From: Arcicella sp034931005
GTDB lineage: Bacteria; Bacteroidota; Bacteroidia; Cytophagales; Spirosomataceae
Direction of reading: 5' to 3'
Assembly (NCBI RefSeq): GCF_034931005.1
Contig: NZ_JAYGIN010000005.1
Location: 294,809-358,808 of the forward strand
DNA length: 64,000 nucleotides
Shown: positions 7,516 through 16,702 of the stretch, in pieces
Numbering within the stretch: position 1 is the stretch's first letter
Layout: every line of letters begins with the position of its first letter
Translations under genes and position numbers: made by a program
Notes under the pieces: model-generated
What the model was told of the DNA's origin: nothing
Database searches by the model: none
What the model saw: only the letters and a program-made list of their open reading frames with translations

Positions 7516-9269
7516 TGAACTTAACCGTAAATAACGCACAAAATGATGGTGGGGGCTTATGCCCTCACATCGTGAGAGTTTGGCAAAATGGTACTTTTTT
7601 CGCTGAATACGTAGCGAAACCCGAAGCATCGGGTGTCACAAATAATATCTATGATTTGCCAGATGGTACTTATGACATTGAGGTGATTAACCCAAATATT
7701 ACCGAAAGCTATATCAATACCGTAGTGTTTTTCTATGACCCAGCCAATAACTATACTGTTACAGAGCTTGCCAATGGTCGCCAAAATATTACTTCAGGAC
7801 ACTCGTATATTTTTCTGGGTATATCGTCGAGCCAATACCCGAATTTGACCGTCGAAACCTTCAATTATGGCACATCAAACACGGCACTCTATACCTTAGT
7901 AGGTGAAAATAGTATTACTGGAGGTACAGATTTGGACGGAAATACAATTCCAAGCAACAAAACCTATTTCCAACAAATTGGCTATAAGGATATTACAACA
8001 GGACTAAATACAGGATTGTTGATTGCCAACAAGAAAAATTGGCAAACGTCTGACGGTAAGGTAGATGTATCGTCTTACATTCCATATTTGCCTTATATTT
8101 CCCAATCTGGAGGCACTGAAGGCACAGACCTAACAAGTCCAATCCCCAACAAAACGGCAGCACTAAATACCGAATCAGTCGTATTTTCGGGAATGCAAGC
8201 GGGCGACGTGCTTACGCTCATCGCCAATGATTCAATAGATGTGCCATTTTCTCATGCAAGCGAGGCAATCGCCAGCAATGCAGGGCAGGTATCAGTAGGT
8301 TTGGCGAATCTTGGAGGGTTGACACTCAAGGCAAAATATACACGCAATGGCACAGTATCGCCTTTTTCTGTTAATGTCGTCGTTACGCAAGACAATAGCA
8401 ACAAATTACCAGAACTAACTTACTCAAGAGTAATAGCAAGCAATACAGGAGCCTATTACGTTGGTGAAGAAATGAACGTTACGGGTATTTCGGAAGGGGC
8501 AAGCATTCATATCAGAAAGTCTGATGGTACAGATGCAACCCTAAACACCGACTATTCATTACAAGCCATTACGGGCGGGTATCGGGTCAAATTCCTCGCA
8601 GTTAATTACTTCACCATTTCGCAACAAAAAGCGAATTACACGGATAGTACACCGATGCTTGTCAATGTGTTACAAACACGCCCTGTATTAGATGTACCCA
8701 CACCCTCAGTTAATAACCTAATTGAAGGCGGAACCCTGACGATTACTAACCAGACTTCAGCAGGTTATAGCAATGTTAATATTCTCAAAAACGGCAATAT
8801 CATACCACTTTCAGACGGTGATTATACCCTAAACACAGGAGTATATAAAATCTTGAAAGCAGGAACTTATACGTTTATTGGGCAGAAAACGGGCGTAAAC
8901 GACAGTGCAGAGTCAAGTCAGGTAATCGTTACGACCAGTGCCACAAGTGACCCCTTAGTGACCGACTGGGAGGACGTGCAAACCACAGAGCAGGCAGCTC
9001 CAACAACGCCAACGCCAACGCCTACTCCACCAACGCCTACACCTACTCCAGATACCCGAATTTACACCATTATTGTACGCAATTATTGTACGGTCAATTC
9101 AGCTAATATTCAGGTAGGTTCAGGGAATACCACCAATCCAGCCGACGTAAAAAATTGGGCTGACGGATTGGTATTACAGTTAGATATTGTGAATAACGCT
9201 CGTCCGTATTTCTTCATTCGTGACAAAACAAATATCAATACAGTTTCACCAGCTTACACAATTCCATGA
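7515..9269 (+). CDS. Multi-domain fibre-like protein with PT-rich linker
   Basis: 584 residues, no signal peptide. The sequence is beta-rich, with several Ig-like modules of about 85 residues (roughly 215-300, 310-390 and 400-480), followed by a Pro-Thr linker (about residues 495-515) and a C-terminal beta domain. It begins on the last base of the preceding gene and overlaps the next gene by 4 bases. Probably a tail fibre or distal adhesin subunit. The modules and linker are visible; the role is inferred. Confidence 0.65.
   Translation: MNLTVNNAQNDGGGLCPHIVRVWQNGTFFAEYVAKPEASGVTNNIYDLPDGTYDIEVINPNITESYINTVVFFYDPANNYTVTELANGRQNITSGHSYIFLGISSSQYPNLTVETFNYGTSNTALYTLVGENSITGGTDLDGNTIPSNKTYFQQIGYKDITTGLNTGLLIANKKNWQTSDGKVDVSSYIPYLPYISQSGGTEGTDLTSPIPNKTAALNTESVVFSGMQAGDVLTLIANDSIDVPFSHASEAIASNAGQVSVGLANLGGLTLKAKYTRNGTVSPFSVNVVVTQDNSNKLPELTYSRVIASNTGAYYVGEEMNVTGISEGASIHIRKSDGTDATLNTDYSLQAITGGYRVKFLAVNYFTISQQKANYTDSTPMLVNVLQTRPVLDVPTPSVNNLIEGGTLTITNQTSAGYSNVNILKNGNIIPLSDGDYTLNTGVYKILKAGTYTFIGQKTGVNDSAESSQVIVTTSATSDPLVTDWEDVQTTEQAAPTTPTPTPTPPTPTPTPDTRIYTIIVRNYCTVNSANIQVGSGNTTNPADVKNWADGLVLQLDIVNNARPYFFIRDKTNINTVSPAYTIP
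9001..9051 (+). repeat. Pro-Thr codon repeat (flexible linker)
   Basis: Short repetitive stretch of AACGCC/ACGCCT/ACTCCA units encoding alternating Thr and Pro, joining the Ig-like modules of the fibre protein to its C-terminal domain. Confidence 0.85.
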
Positions 9270-9820
9270 CAGGAAAAATCATAGTACAGGTGCTTAATCA
9301 GGCGGGGCAAGCAGTGCCACCGCCTGATAATTACGAGTTTGGTATATCACTAAACAGGCTTGTAGCACCCAATTACGCCCAAAGGAGTCATATTTTTGAA
9401 GGACTTGCTGAAGGCTCTTATTATATATTCTATCGGGTGCAAGGCACCAATTGGAGTCCTCAGCAAGTCCTCAAAGAAACCGTAACAATTCCTGTTAATA
9501 ATCAGACCAATAACTCGTCATTGAGTTACCGCATAGACGGGGATAGTGTCCTTTTGATGACCGATTCAGGACAAGAAATTTGCAGCAAGCTACTAAGACA
9601 TAGCTTGCTTGTAAATAGGCATGGACAAAACGAATTTGACATACCCACAGGGGTGAACGTGAGAGGAATAACCGCCCTTATCATTAATGCTGAACGCTAT
9701 TATGAAGGTAGTTATATCCTACTACACAACAAGTCGAAGATTATTTGGGACAATGATTTATTTGCATTAGAAAGCACTGACTATGTGGCGATAGAATATA
9801 TTGTTTCACAATTAATCTAA
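9266..9820 (+). CDS. Phage fibre-associated hypothetical protein (184 aa)
   Basis: 184 residues, soluble and beta-rich, no signal peptide. The N-terminal half resembles a small carboxypeptidase-regulatory/Ig-like fold in its pattern (VQVLNQAGQAVPPPDNYEF...F.GLAEGSYYIFY). It overlaps its upstream neighbour by 4 bases and lies 7 bases from the coiled-coil fibre gene. Likely an accessory subunit of the fibre. Family not recognised. Confidence 0.55.
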   Translation: MTGKIIVQVLNQAGQAVPPPDNYEFGISLNRLVAPNYAQRSHIFEGLAEGSYYIFYRVQGTNWSPQQVLKETVTIPVNNQTNNSSLSYRIDGDSVLLMTDSGQEICSKLLRHSLLVNRHGQNEFDIPTGVNVRGITALIINAERYYEGSYILLHNKSKIIWDNDLFALESTDYVAIEYIVSQLI

Positions 9821-9827
9821 CATTGTA

Positions 9828-10667
9828 ATGTTAAACGGATTAACCAAATTCAAACAAATTCAGGGTCTTGATGCTATTCACACCCTATTTAAAAATCATT
9901 TAACTACGCTTGACGGACAGGTAGCGGGTATTCAGATTGGACAACCAAGCCTAACAGGTAAGGTAGCTACGATTCCCTTTACCGATGCTTCAGGAAATAC
10001 CGTTAATAAGACCTTAGACTTATCGACGCTTGTAGGACCAGATGTACACGTACAGTCGGCGGCGATTGCCCCAAACTCGTTTGATATTGTCATTACAGAA
10101 ACTGACGGAACTGAACGTACAGTACCCTTAAAATCACTGTTTGACCAATACTTGCTTGAATACATCAAGCCGTTAATTGATGCTAAAGCAGACCAAACAG
10201 CGGTTAATGACTTAGCTAAGCGAGTTTCTGATGCTGAAATTGCATTAGATGAAAAAGCTACTCAAGCTTCTGTTAATGCCTTAGCGGGTCGTACCCAAAC
10301 AAGCGAAAACAAAATTGATGCTATTGAAACTAAAAATTCAGAGCAAGATGGTCGTTTACTTGCCCTTGAAGAAGCCAAAGTTTCAGGTGTTGTACCCGTA
10401 GTATTGTTAGGAAAAGCAACCGCAAATGATGGTGATGCAGCCTCAGACGACGTTGTTCCTGCTAACGTAAAACACATTACTTCATTGCAAGTAAACGGTG
10501 AATTCGTGTTGTGGGGAGCAAAAACGAAAGCGGCTTACTTCAGCAAAGACAACGGAGCTACTGCCGTAACTGCCAATTTGGGCGGGGCAAAATTGTTTTG
10601 GAACAAGTCGGTAATTGACTACAACCTTGCAGTTGACGACCAAATTGTTATCGTAGCCATTGTGTAG
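9828..10667 (+). CDS. Coiled-coil tail fibre protein
   Basis: 279 residues. A mixed N-terminal domain (1-115) is followed by a long heptad-rich coiled coil (about 120-185, repeats of DLAKRVSDAE, ALAGRTQTSENKIDAIE) and a compact C-terminal beta domain. This stalk-plus-tip plan is typical of trimeric phage fibres. It is the last gene before a strong terminator and therefore ends the first operon of the window. Confidence 0.7.
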   Translation: MLNGLTKFKQIQGLDAIHTLFKNHLTTLDGQVAGIQIGQPSLTGKVATIPFTDASGNTVNKTLDLSTLVGPDVHVQSAAIAPNSFDIVITETDGTERTVPLKSLFDQYLLEYIKPLIDAKADQTAVNDLAKRVSDAEIALDEKATQASVNALAGRTQTSENKIDAIETKNSEQDGRLLALEEAKVSGVVPVVLLGKATANDGDAASDDVVPANVKHITSLQVNGEFVLWGAKTKAAYFSKDNGATAVTANLGGAKLFWNKSVIDYNLAVDDQIVIVAIV

Positions 10668-10684
10668 TTTTTGAAATTCTGAAA

Positions 10685-10715
10685 AGCCTGTCCCGAAACG
10701 GACAGGCTTTTTTTT
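10685..10715 (+). terminator. Rho-independent terminator after the fibre operon
   Basis: Stem AAGCCTGTCC paired with GGACAGGCTT around a 5-base loop, followed by a run of T. It separates the fibre genes from the head genes. Confidence 0.92.
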
Positions 10716-10754
10716 GTCCTTTAATAGCCCAAAATCATATTGAAATTTTGGAGC

Positions 10755-12053
10755 ATGAATACAGGCATCTTAGACATTAACCCAGCGGTTGCAGAAAACT
10801 ATCTGGACATCTTACACGGAAAGATTCAACTTTCCAATAAGGCTGTTGACGTTCACTCTGAAATCATCACGGTAGGCGATACTAATACAGAAGGTGAAAA
10901 GGCTGACAGTATTGATAAGGTATTGAATTCCATCGACATCGTACCTGTTAGAGGTCCTGTTCAACGTGGTAATATCTTCAATCGCAACAATGATGTAGCG
11001 GTTTGGGGAATGGACTGGGTGAGTGATACAATCATTAGATTGGCAAACGACTCAAAAAATGTTGCCCTAATCCTTGAGTTTGAGACAGGCGGTGGTTACA
11101 GTAATTCGGTCGCCTCAGTAATCGACGCTATCAAGTTCTACAAATCAAAAGGCAAAAAAACCTATGCTTCAGTCGATATGGCTTGTTCAGCAGGCTATCA
11201 TATTGCCGTTTTTGCTGATGCTATCTATGCCAATTCACGCTCAAGCGTATTTGGCTGCATGGGTACGAAGTGGGAAGGTGTCAACAGTTCAGCTATTGAT
11301 AAGAGAATCGGATATCAAGAAATTACGGTTACTTCTGACATGACTCCAGACAAAAACCGTGAATTCTCCGAAGCCCTCAACGGCAAACCTCAACTACTCA
11401 AAGACCACCTAATTAACCCGATTGGACAACACTTTGTTGATGATGTTACGACAAATCGCCCAAGTATTAATCGTGAGATGATTAAGGGAGCAACAGTAAC
11501 CGCAGAAATCGCCATCAAAAACGGCATGGCTGACGGAATCCTTAGCATTAAGCAAATAATTGACGGAATCGCTAACGATAACCTACCCGCAAATAGTAGC
11601 TCTACACCTACTAAAACTCCACCAGTTTCAAATTCAAAACCAAACAATACAATGAAGAACATTAGCTTATTAGGCTGGACGCTCAGCAAATCGGCAGGGA
11701 CATCCACACCCGAAATGGATGAGCAAGCAATTAAGGACATTTCGGAGTTAGAAAACTTCAAATCTACTTACGGGCTTGAAAAACAAGGATTTGTTGACAA
11801 AGTAATCTCGCTTGAATCTGCATTAGAAACAGAAAAACAAGCTCGTGCTACTGATGCTCAAACAATCGCTGATTTGAATAGTCGCTTAGAAAAAACAACA
11901 GGCACACCGCCAAAACAGCCTGCTGATGCTACGGGTGATGCACAAAATCCAATCGAGAATTCTCAAAAACACTTAGAGATGGACGATATGGATAAGCAGT
12001 TTCATAACGATGTCAAAGCCAGCCGTTCAAGTGTAAATTATTTAGGTTACTAA
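10755..12053 (+). CDS. Prohead protease (S49/ClpP-like) with scaffold-like C-terminal half
   Basis: 432 residues from the ATG at 10755; a TTG at 10740 in frame is the alternative start. Residues about 45-270 form an S49/ClpP-type serine protease domain: an EFETGGG substrate-binding block, then DMACSAGYHIA with the putative nucleophile Ser145, then SSVFGCMGTKWEG. After a low-complexity Pro/Thr/Ser linker, residues about 310-432 are charged and coiled-coil-like, as in scaffolding proteins. The enzyme should cleave scaffold and capsid during prohead maturation. The capsid gene follows 54 bases downstream, the usual order. Confidence 0.85.
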   Translation: MNTGILDINPAVAENYLDILHGKIQLSNKAVDVHSEIITVGDTNTEGEKADSIDKVLNSIDIVPVRGPVQRGNIFNRNNDVAVWGMDWVSDTIIRLANDSKNVALILEFETGGGYSNSVASVIDAIKFYKSKGKKTYASVDMACSAGYHIAVFADAIYANSRSSVFGCMGTKWEGVNSSAIDKRIGYQEITVTSDMTPDKNREFSEALNGKPQLLKDHLINPIGQHFVDDVTTNRPSINREMIKGATVTAEIAIKNGMADGILSIKQIIDGIANDNLPANSSSTPTKTPPVSNSKPNNTMKNISLLGWTLSKSAGTSTPEMDEQAIKDISELENFKSTYGLEKQGFVDKVISLESALETEKQARATDAQTIADLNSRLEKTTGTPPKQPADATGDAQNPIENSQKHLEMDDMDKQFHNDVKASRSSVNYLGY

Positions 12054-12107
12054 GCCTAACCCAACATCTTTTAACGAATAACACCTTTAAAAAAACTAAT
12101 TACCCCT

Positions 12108-13130
12108 ATGTCACAAATCGCAGTTGATTTAGACCCACAGAAGATGATTGATACGTTCGGTGATAAATACCGTTCAGGAATCATCAAAAGAGAGGATATT
12201 ATTTTTCCTCTATATGCCCAAAGCAAATTTGACGAAGGCTTTACCACTATCACCATCGACGAAACGCAGAAAGATTCTGTAATCGTTGACTTGAAAGATG
12301 CCCGTTTCCAACAATTCTCTGAAGAATTCTTAGAATTAGGGGGTATGGACTTCACTCCAAATGAAATCAAAATCTATGAAATCATGTTGGATACAGCCCA
12401 AACACCCGATAAAATTCGTAAGACTGCTTTGCAATTCTTGTTGAAAAAAGACAATTTGGACAGAAGTCAATCGCCCATCTTAGCTATTTTCTTAGAAGCT
12501 TATTTGACTGCATCTCTCTACAATTTGCACAAAAAAGAAGCCTTCAAAGGAAAAGAAGCACCTAAGCAGTACGATGCTCAAGGAAAGTTAATGTCATCTC
12601 CAGTGGGTGGATTAATGGATGGTTTCGGAACGTATTTGCGTAAACTTACTTCAAATCCATCAACTTCAATCAAAAAACCTTCGGTTATTCCGGGCTTTAT
12701 GACGATGCCAACTACACCAGTTGAACACGTCGAATTCATTGAGGATATGTACGATATGTTGGACGATGAAATGAAGGACAATATTGATTGTTTCATGGTT
12801 TCACGCACATTCGAGGAACAATACTTAATCGGCAAGGATATTAAGTACAATTCTTACTACGCTAAAACAGGCGTGGACAACAAACTACACCTAAGAAATG
12901 GACGAGTGAATGGCTCAATTGACCAAAACGGAACAAACTTAGTTTGGTTCACTACGAAAGTCAACGCCATTAAATTAATCTCAAATTTCGGAAACGTTGG
13001 TAACTGGAAAGTGGGCTTGAAGGACTTGAAAAAAGTACAAGCTACCTCTGACTATGGCTTAGGCTATGGCTTATTAGACCCCTCACGTTCTATGCACAAC
13101 GGTAACTACACAGGCTTACCAGCACTTTAA
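12108..13130 (+). CDS. Putative major capsid protein
   Basis: 340 residues, no signal or membrane segment. Assigned from its position directly after the protease-scaffold gene, its size, and the terminator right behind it. The sequence itself gives no motif that I can read with certainty. Fairly acidic N-terminal part and an aromatic- and Gly-rich C terminus. An alternative would be another abundant head protein. Confidence 0.7.
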   Translation: MSQIAVDLDPQKMIDTFGDKYRSGIIKREDIIFPLYAQSKFDEGFTTITIDETQKDSVIVDLKDARFQQFSEEFLELGGMDFTPNEIKIYEIMLDTAQTPDKIRKTALQFLLKKDNLDRSQSPILAIFLEAYLTASLYNLHKKEAFKGKEAPKQYDAQGKLMSSPVGGLMDGFGTYLRKLTSNPSTSIKKPSVIPGFMTMPTTPVEHVEFIEDMYDMLDDEMKDNIDCFMVSRTFEEQYLIGKDIKYNSYYAKTGVDNKLHLRNGRVNGSIDQNGTNLVWFTTKVNAIKLISNFGNVGNWKVGLKDLKKVQATSDYGLGYGLLDPSRSMHNGNYTGLPAL

Positions 13131-13146
13131 TTTTCCATTCATCAAT

Positions 13147-13175
13147 AAGATTGGGGCATAGCTCCAATCTTTTTT
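13147..13175 (+). terminator. Terminator behind the capsid gene
   Basis: Stem AAGATTGG with CCAATCTT, followed by T6. It lies between the capsid gene and the next head gene and would raise the capsid-to-downstream ratio if it is leaky. Confidence 0.85.
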
Positions 13176-13189
13176 CCTAATACAAAACA

Positions 13190-13684
13190 ATGGCACAACA
13201 ATCCATTACTCAGGAGGAGCAAAAGACTCCAATTGACGCAAAACAAAATGAAGAAACTCAGGTGAAAACTGATGCTGACAATACTGAAATTTCAGCTCCA
13301 GCTCCAAAAGAGTCAGACTCAACAGAATCCAATAATTTGCCCAAAACTCAAGCTGAATTTGAAGCTGCTATTAGAGCTGCCAAATTGGAAGGAGCAAGAG
13401 AAACAGCTAATAACGCTGCAAAACAAATCAAGAAGTTAGAGGAGAAGGTTGCTACCAAAGTGGGAATAAATGGGTTTCCAAAAATCGTAGTTGAAGGCAA
13501 AACTTTAGAACTTCAATTTTGCTCAAGAATGGTTATCAAAAACGAAGATGGTGAAAATCAATCTATTTCGTATGAAGCTATGGTTAATGATGACGTTGCC
13601 AAAAATGAGCTAAACATGACTGCAAAAGAGGTTATTGCAATGCTTTATGAAATGCACCCGAAAGCTTTTACTGAAGCGAAGTAA
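13190..13684 (+). CDS. Hypothetical head-region protein with acidic N terminus
   Basis: 164 residues. The first 60 are disordered and rich in Glu, Gln, Thr and Ser; then an Ala/Lys-rich helix (EAAIRAAKLEGARETANNAAKQIKKLEEKV) and a small folded C-terminal domain. The layout suggests a capsid decoration or assembly protein. No family recognised. The start follows the capsid terminator by 15 bases. Confidence 0.6.
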   Translation: MAQQSITQEEQKTPIDAKQNEETQVKTDADNTEISAPAPKESDSTESNNLPKTQAEFEAAIRAAKLEGARETANNAAKQIKKLEEKVATKVGINGFPKIVVEGKTLELQFCSRMVIKNEDGENQSISYEAMVNDDVAKNELNMTAKEVIAMLYEMHPKAFTEAK

Positions 13685-13719
13685 TTCAAACCTTAATCCA
13701 TCTTAAATAACAAAATACA

Positions 13720-14304
13720 ATGAATTGTGTAGATAAATCATACGAAGACGTAGAATTCTGTGAAGGTCAACATACCATCTCAGGATTCTACAACGAGGCT
13801 TATATCATTAAGCCCACTGACATTCTCAAATTCCCAAAATTTGCGGATGACAAAACTTTAACCGATGCCGAAAAAGCCTTAGTTGAGGGCTATGGTACTT
13901 TAAGCGATGCCGAAAAAGCATTCACCTTAGTAGGAGACATTACGCTAAAGGCAGGCAAAAAAATGACGAAGATTAGAGTTATTGATGATACGGGCGAAGT
14001 TGACCACGAGTATCCAAAACCTGAGTCAAAAAATTGTAAAACCACTTATGGAGGTAGTATTCAGAACACAACTCACAATAAAGGCGTATTACATTCTATT
14101 TCAACTTGTATCTTAGTTTTAGTTCCTTCAGAAGGTCCTATGCAAATTATGGGTCGCCCGGGCTTTCCTGCCAGACTTGTAGAAAACAAAGGAACGAACA
14201 AAAAATCAAGTGATATAAGTAAGAAAATTGACTTCAAATTTGAAGCAATGCCATTTCCAACGTCTGATTATAGAGGAGCTGTACCATTGACTCCAGTAGT
14301 CTAA
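13720..14304 (+). CDS. Hypothetical virion protein (194 aa)
   Basis: 194 residues, soluble, with a duplicated short helix (TLTDAEKALVEGYGTLSDAEKAF) near residues 45-68. It sits between head genes and is preceded by a 35-base spacer. Size and position would fit a head completion or tail tube protein, but I cannot show this from motifs. Confidence 0.58.
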   Translation: MNCVDKSYEDVEFCEGQHTISGFYNEAYIIKPTDILKFPKFADDKTLTDAEKALVEGYGTLSDAEKAFTLVGDITLKAGKKMTKIRVIDDTGEVDHEYPKPESKNCKTTYGGSIQNTTHNKGVLHSISTCILVLVPSEGPMQIMGRPGFPARLVENKGTNKKSSDISKKIDFKFEAMPFPTSDYRGAVPLTPVV

Positions 14305-14338
14305 TTTTAATAATTTCAGAACTTAAAAAATCATTAAA

Positions 14339-14596
14339 ATGCCAACTCCAACTAATAATAACGAATTGAAGGATACTTCTCTTGTCCAAACTCCAGAGAT
14401 AAAATCACTTGATACCATTAAGGACAAATCGAAAGATGTTGATATTGTCCAAACTACACCTAATAAGGAATTACAAATCCTTTGCGAAAGAGGTGATTTT
14501 TGGTTCGGCGGTGTTCGATACCACCATGATGCTCTCGACGATGAGACAGCTCAAATGTTAATTGATAAAGGATACACCCAAATCAAATTCCAATAA
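14339..14596 (+). CDS. Small hypothetical head-region protein (85 aa)
   Basis: 85 residues. The N-terminal half is Asn/Thr/Lys-rich and repeats the phrase VQTP/VQTTP; the C-terminal half (CERGDFWFGGVRYHHDALDDETAQMLIDKGY) is a compact fold resembling short tail-completion or DNA-mimic proteins. It ends just before a terminator. Confidence 0.55.
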   Translation: MPTPTNNNELKDTSLVQTPEIKSLDTIKDKSKDVDIVQTTPNKELQILCERGDFWFGGVRYHHDALDDETAQMLIDKGYTQIKFQ

Positions 14597-14607
14597 CACC
14601 TATTATC

Positions 14608-14640
14608 AAAGGGCTGGCAATTTGCCCGCCCTTTATTTTT
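14608..14640 (+). terminator. Rho-independent terminator
   Basis: Stem AAAGGGC with GCCCTTT enclosing an inner GGCAA/TTGCC pairing, then A and T6. The next gene starts 4 bases beyond the T-run, so that gene needs read-through or a promoter overlapping the terminator. Confidence 0.85.
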
Positions 14641-14643
14641 TGT

Positions 14644-15351
14644 ATGAATGATGACTTTCAATTGATTTCACTATGGTTAGCAGGCAACAGAGATTTTCAG
14701 ACTGGAGTAGAAATTTATAACCGTTTGGGGAGTGACTATATGCTTATGACCATGTTTGAACAGGGGCATACATCCTACCGAGAAGAGCAGCTCATAGAGG
14801 CAATGAATGAATTATTACTTGAAATTGGCAAGTCTGAAAACCCAATCGCCAGCAATCAAACAATTATTCATGAAGCAGCTCTATTTGTGGCAAATGTGGA
14901 GAATCACGGCATAAGAGCTTCATTGCTTCCCAATGCACCATTCAAGATTAAGGAAGCCGTCAAAATGCGTAGAAATCTATACTATGAATTCATGCGACTT
15001 CATGCCCTGCTCATAGAGCAAACTCCTCGAAAACTACGTACTGAGTATGCTCTACGCATCTTAGACATTTTTGACGAAATCAAACCGCTATGGGATTTGA
15101 CTAACTTCTATGACCAATACTTACGCCTACCTGATGAACCCAAAGTAATTGACATCAATAGCTTAACAATTGTAGAAGCAAACCAGCTCTATGATGCTAA
15201 CTATAAGTACGTCCGAAAATTCTACGATGATGATAAGAAAAAGGAAAACGTACTAAAAAGAATAGAAGAATCTCAACGCCTAAAAACACGACTTATTAAC
15301 GCTAATGCTTTTTTTCACGAACGCCTTACCTTCCCAACAGTTACCGCCTGA
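14644..15351 (+). CDS. Hypothetical phage protein (235 aa)
   Basis: 235 residues, predicted almost fully helical, with a basic C-terminal region (KFYDDDKKKENVLKRIEESQRLKTRL). It overlaps the following phospholipase-D-like gene by 47 bases and leads the packaging gene group. Family not recognised. The helical character and position would suit a DNA-packaging accessory protein. Confidence 0.58.
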   Translation: MNDDFQLISLWLAGNRDFQTGVEIYNRLGSDYMLMTMFEQGHTSYREEQLIEAMNELLLEIGKSENPIASNQTIIHEAALFVANVENHGIRASLLPNAPFKIKEAVKMRRNLYYEFMRLHALLIEQTPRKLRTEYALRILDIFDEIKPLWDLTNFYDQYLRLPDEPKVIDINSLTIVEANQLYDANYKYVRKFYDDDKKKENVLKRIEESQRLKTRLINANAFFHERLTFPTVTA

Positions 15352-15886
15352 GCAAGACTTAGCGGTTAGCTTTTTGACCTCTGTTTTCGAGCCAACATCT
15401 TTCAAATTTGCAATAGATGATGAACTCAAAAAAGCAATTCCAACGCTTAAAGACGGAGAACTGATACTGTTTTTCACAAAAGGAAAATGGTCGATGCACC
15501 AGCTCATTAAGCACGTCGCTGAACTCATTGGACCTTGCGACGTAACACTATGCACATGGGCAATGACAGAAGAACCATTACGGGTAATTCATAACCTGAA
15601 AATGGAAGGAAAAATAAAGAAGCTGACAGGATTATTTGAACACAAAATTAAGACAAGAGGCGGGGCATTCGCCTTCGCTGAACAGTTTTTTGATGAGGTA
15701 ATCTTATCAAAATGCCATGCAAAAGTAACAATACTGCAAAATGAGCAAACATCCGTGAGCATCTTTTGCAGTGCTAACCTAACAAAAAATAGACGAATTG
15801 AGGCAGGCGTAATATTTAGTAACAAAGACGCTGCCGAACTCAGTAGAAGATTTATTATTCACGCAAATGACACAGATACTAATTGA
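15305..15886 (+). CDS. Phospholipase D-like (HKD) domain protein
   Basis: 193 residues. Near residues 138-165 a single HKD-type half-motif is visible: CHAKVTIL followed by SIFCSANLTKNRRIEAGVIF, the order seen in PLD-superfamily nucleases and transferases. Single-motif members work as dimers. Just before the small terminase it may be a nuclease acting on DNA ends or on host DNA during packaging. It overlaps both neighbours (47 and 20 bases). Homology call is moderate; nuclease activity is inferred. Confidence 0.6.
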   Translation: MLFFTNALPSQQLPPEQDLAVSFLTSVFEPTSFKFAIDDELKKAIPTLKDGELILFFTKGKWSMHQLIKHVAELIGPCDVTLCTWAMTEEPLRVIHNLKMEGKIKKLTGLFEHKIKTRGGAFAFAEQFFDEVILSKCHAKVTILQNEQTSVSIFCSANLTKNRRIEAGVIFSNKDAAELSRRFIIHANDTDTN

Positions 15887-16112
15887 AGCCGAAGAATTAG
15901 GCAAATTATTTTTTACTCAAACAGACATTGAAACAATTCTCTACACCAATCCTGATTCAATTCAGGGAGCTATTAGAAAAGGGCAATTGCTCTCTGATGC
16001 AGAGGTAAGAAAAGTAGTAATCCAACAAGCAAAAAGCGGTTCGGGTGAAGCTCAAAAAATAGTTGAGAATTGGAAAAATGCCATCAAATTTGAAAATGCA
16101 CTTAGAACATGA
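15867..16112 (+). CDS. Small hypothetical protein before terminase small subunit
   Basis: 81 residues, helical, with a possible helix-turn-helix (LFFTQTDIETILYTNPDSIQGAIRKGQLLSDAEVRKVVIQQ). It overlaps the HKD gene by 20 bases and the next gene by 4. The HTH-like pattern and coupling suggest a DNA-binding helper of the packaging machinery. Confidence 0.55.
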   Translation: MTQILIEAEELGKLFFTQTDIETILYTNPDSIQGAIRKGQLLSDAEVRKVVIQQAKSGSGEAQKIVENWKNAIKFENALRT

Positions 16113-16702
16113 AAGACCTAACTACATACGATGACTTCGATGATATATTATTAGCCGTAATACAGAAAAAAGAAGTCAATCTTAGCGAGAAAGAGTTGCA
16201 GTCGCATCAAATGCTCATGTATGCTGCACAAATGATTAAAGACAGGGGATACGCCAGCAAATGTATAACTGATTTTGCAACAAAGTTCAACGTACACCCC
16301 AACACCGCACGAAACTACCTCAGACGAGCTCCAGAGTATTATCAAGTCGTTGAGCCTTTCCAAGAGGCTAATTTCTTGCGAACATCAATTTATGGAAAAC
16401 TACTTGAGACAAGAGAAAAGATTGAGGCTCTATGCTTAGTTGACCCCAAAACAGGGGTATTAGCTCTCAATCAAAATGATAAGAACTTGTTATCGTTCGC
16501 TGAGAAATTACTACCCAATGTCAACGCTATCAATTACGATGACTTCAAACCACAACCAACGGTGGTACAGTTCCGCCCAGACCTTGTAGTTGAGCCTGAG
16601 ATGAGCGAAGAGGATTTATTACGTGAAATCCAAAAACTCAACGTGATTGAAGGTGATAACAAGAACATCAATATTCAAGATATAGACTATGACGAAGTTT
16701 AG
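16109..16702 (+). CDS. Terminase small subunit-like protein
   Basis: 197 residues. An N-terminal helix-turn-helix (about 45-72: CITDFATKFNVHPNTARNYLRR) is followed by an extended acidic C-terminal region (EPEMSEEDLLREIQ, then Asp/Asn-rich). The domain order and the 14-base overlap with the large terminase gene match a small terminase, which recognises the phage pac or cos site and hands it to the motor. No motif beyond the HTH proves it. Confidence 0.7.
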   Translation: MKDLTTYDDFDDILLAVIQKKEVNLSEKELQSHQMLMYAAQMIKDRGYASKCITDFATKFNVHPNTARNYLRRAPEYYQVVEPFQEANFLRTSIYGKLLETREKIEALCLVDPKTGVLALNQNDKNLLSFAEKLLPNVNAINYDDFKPQPTVVQFRPDLVVEPEMSEEDLLREIQKLNVIEGDNKNINIQDIDYDEV

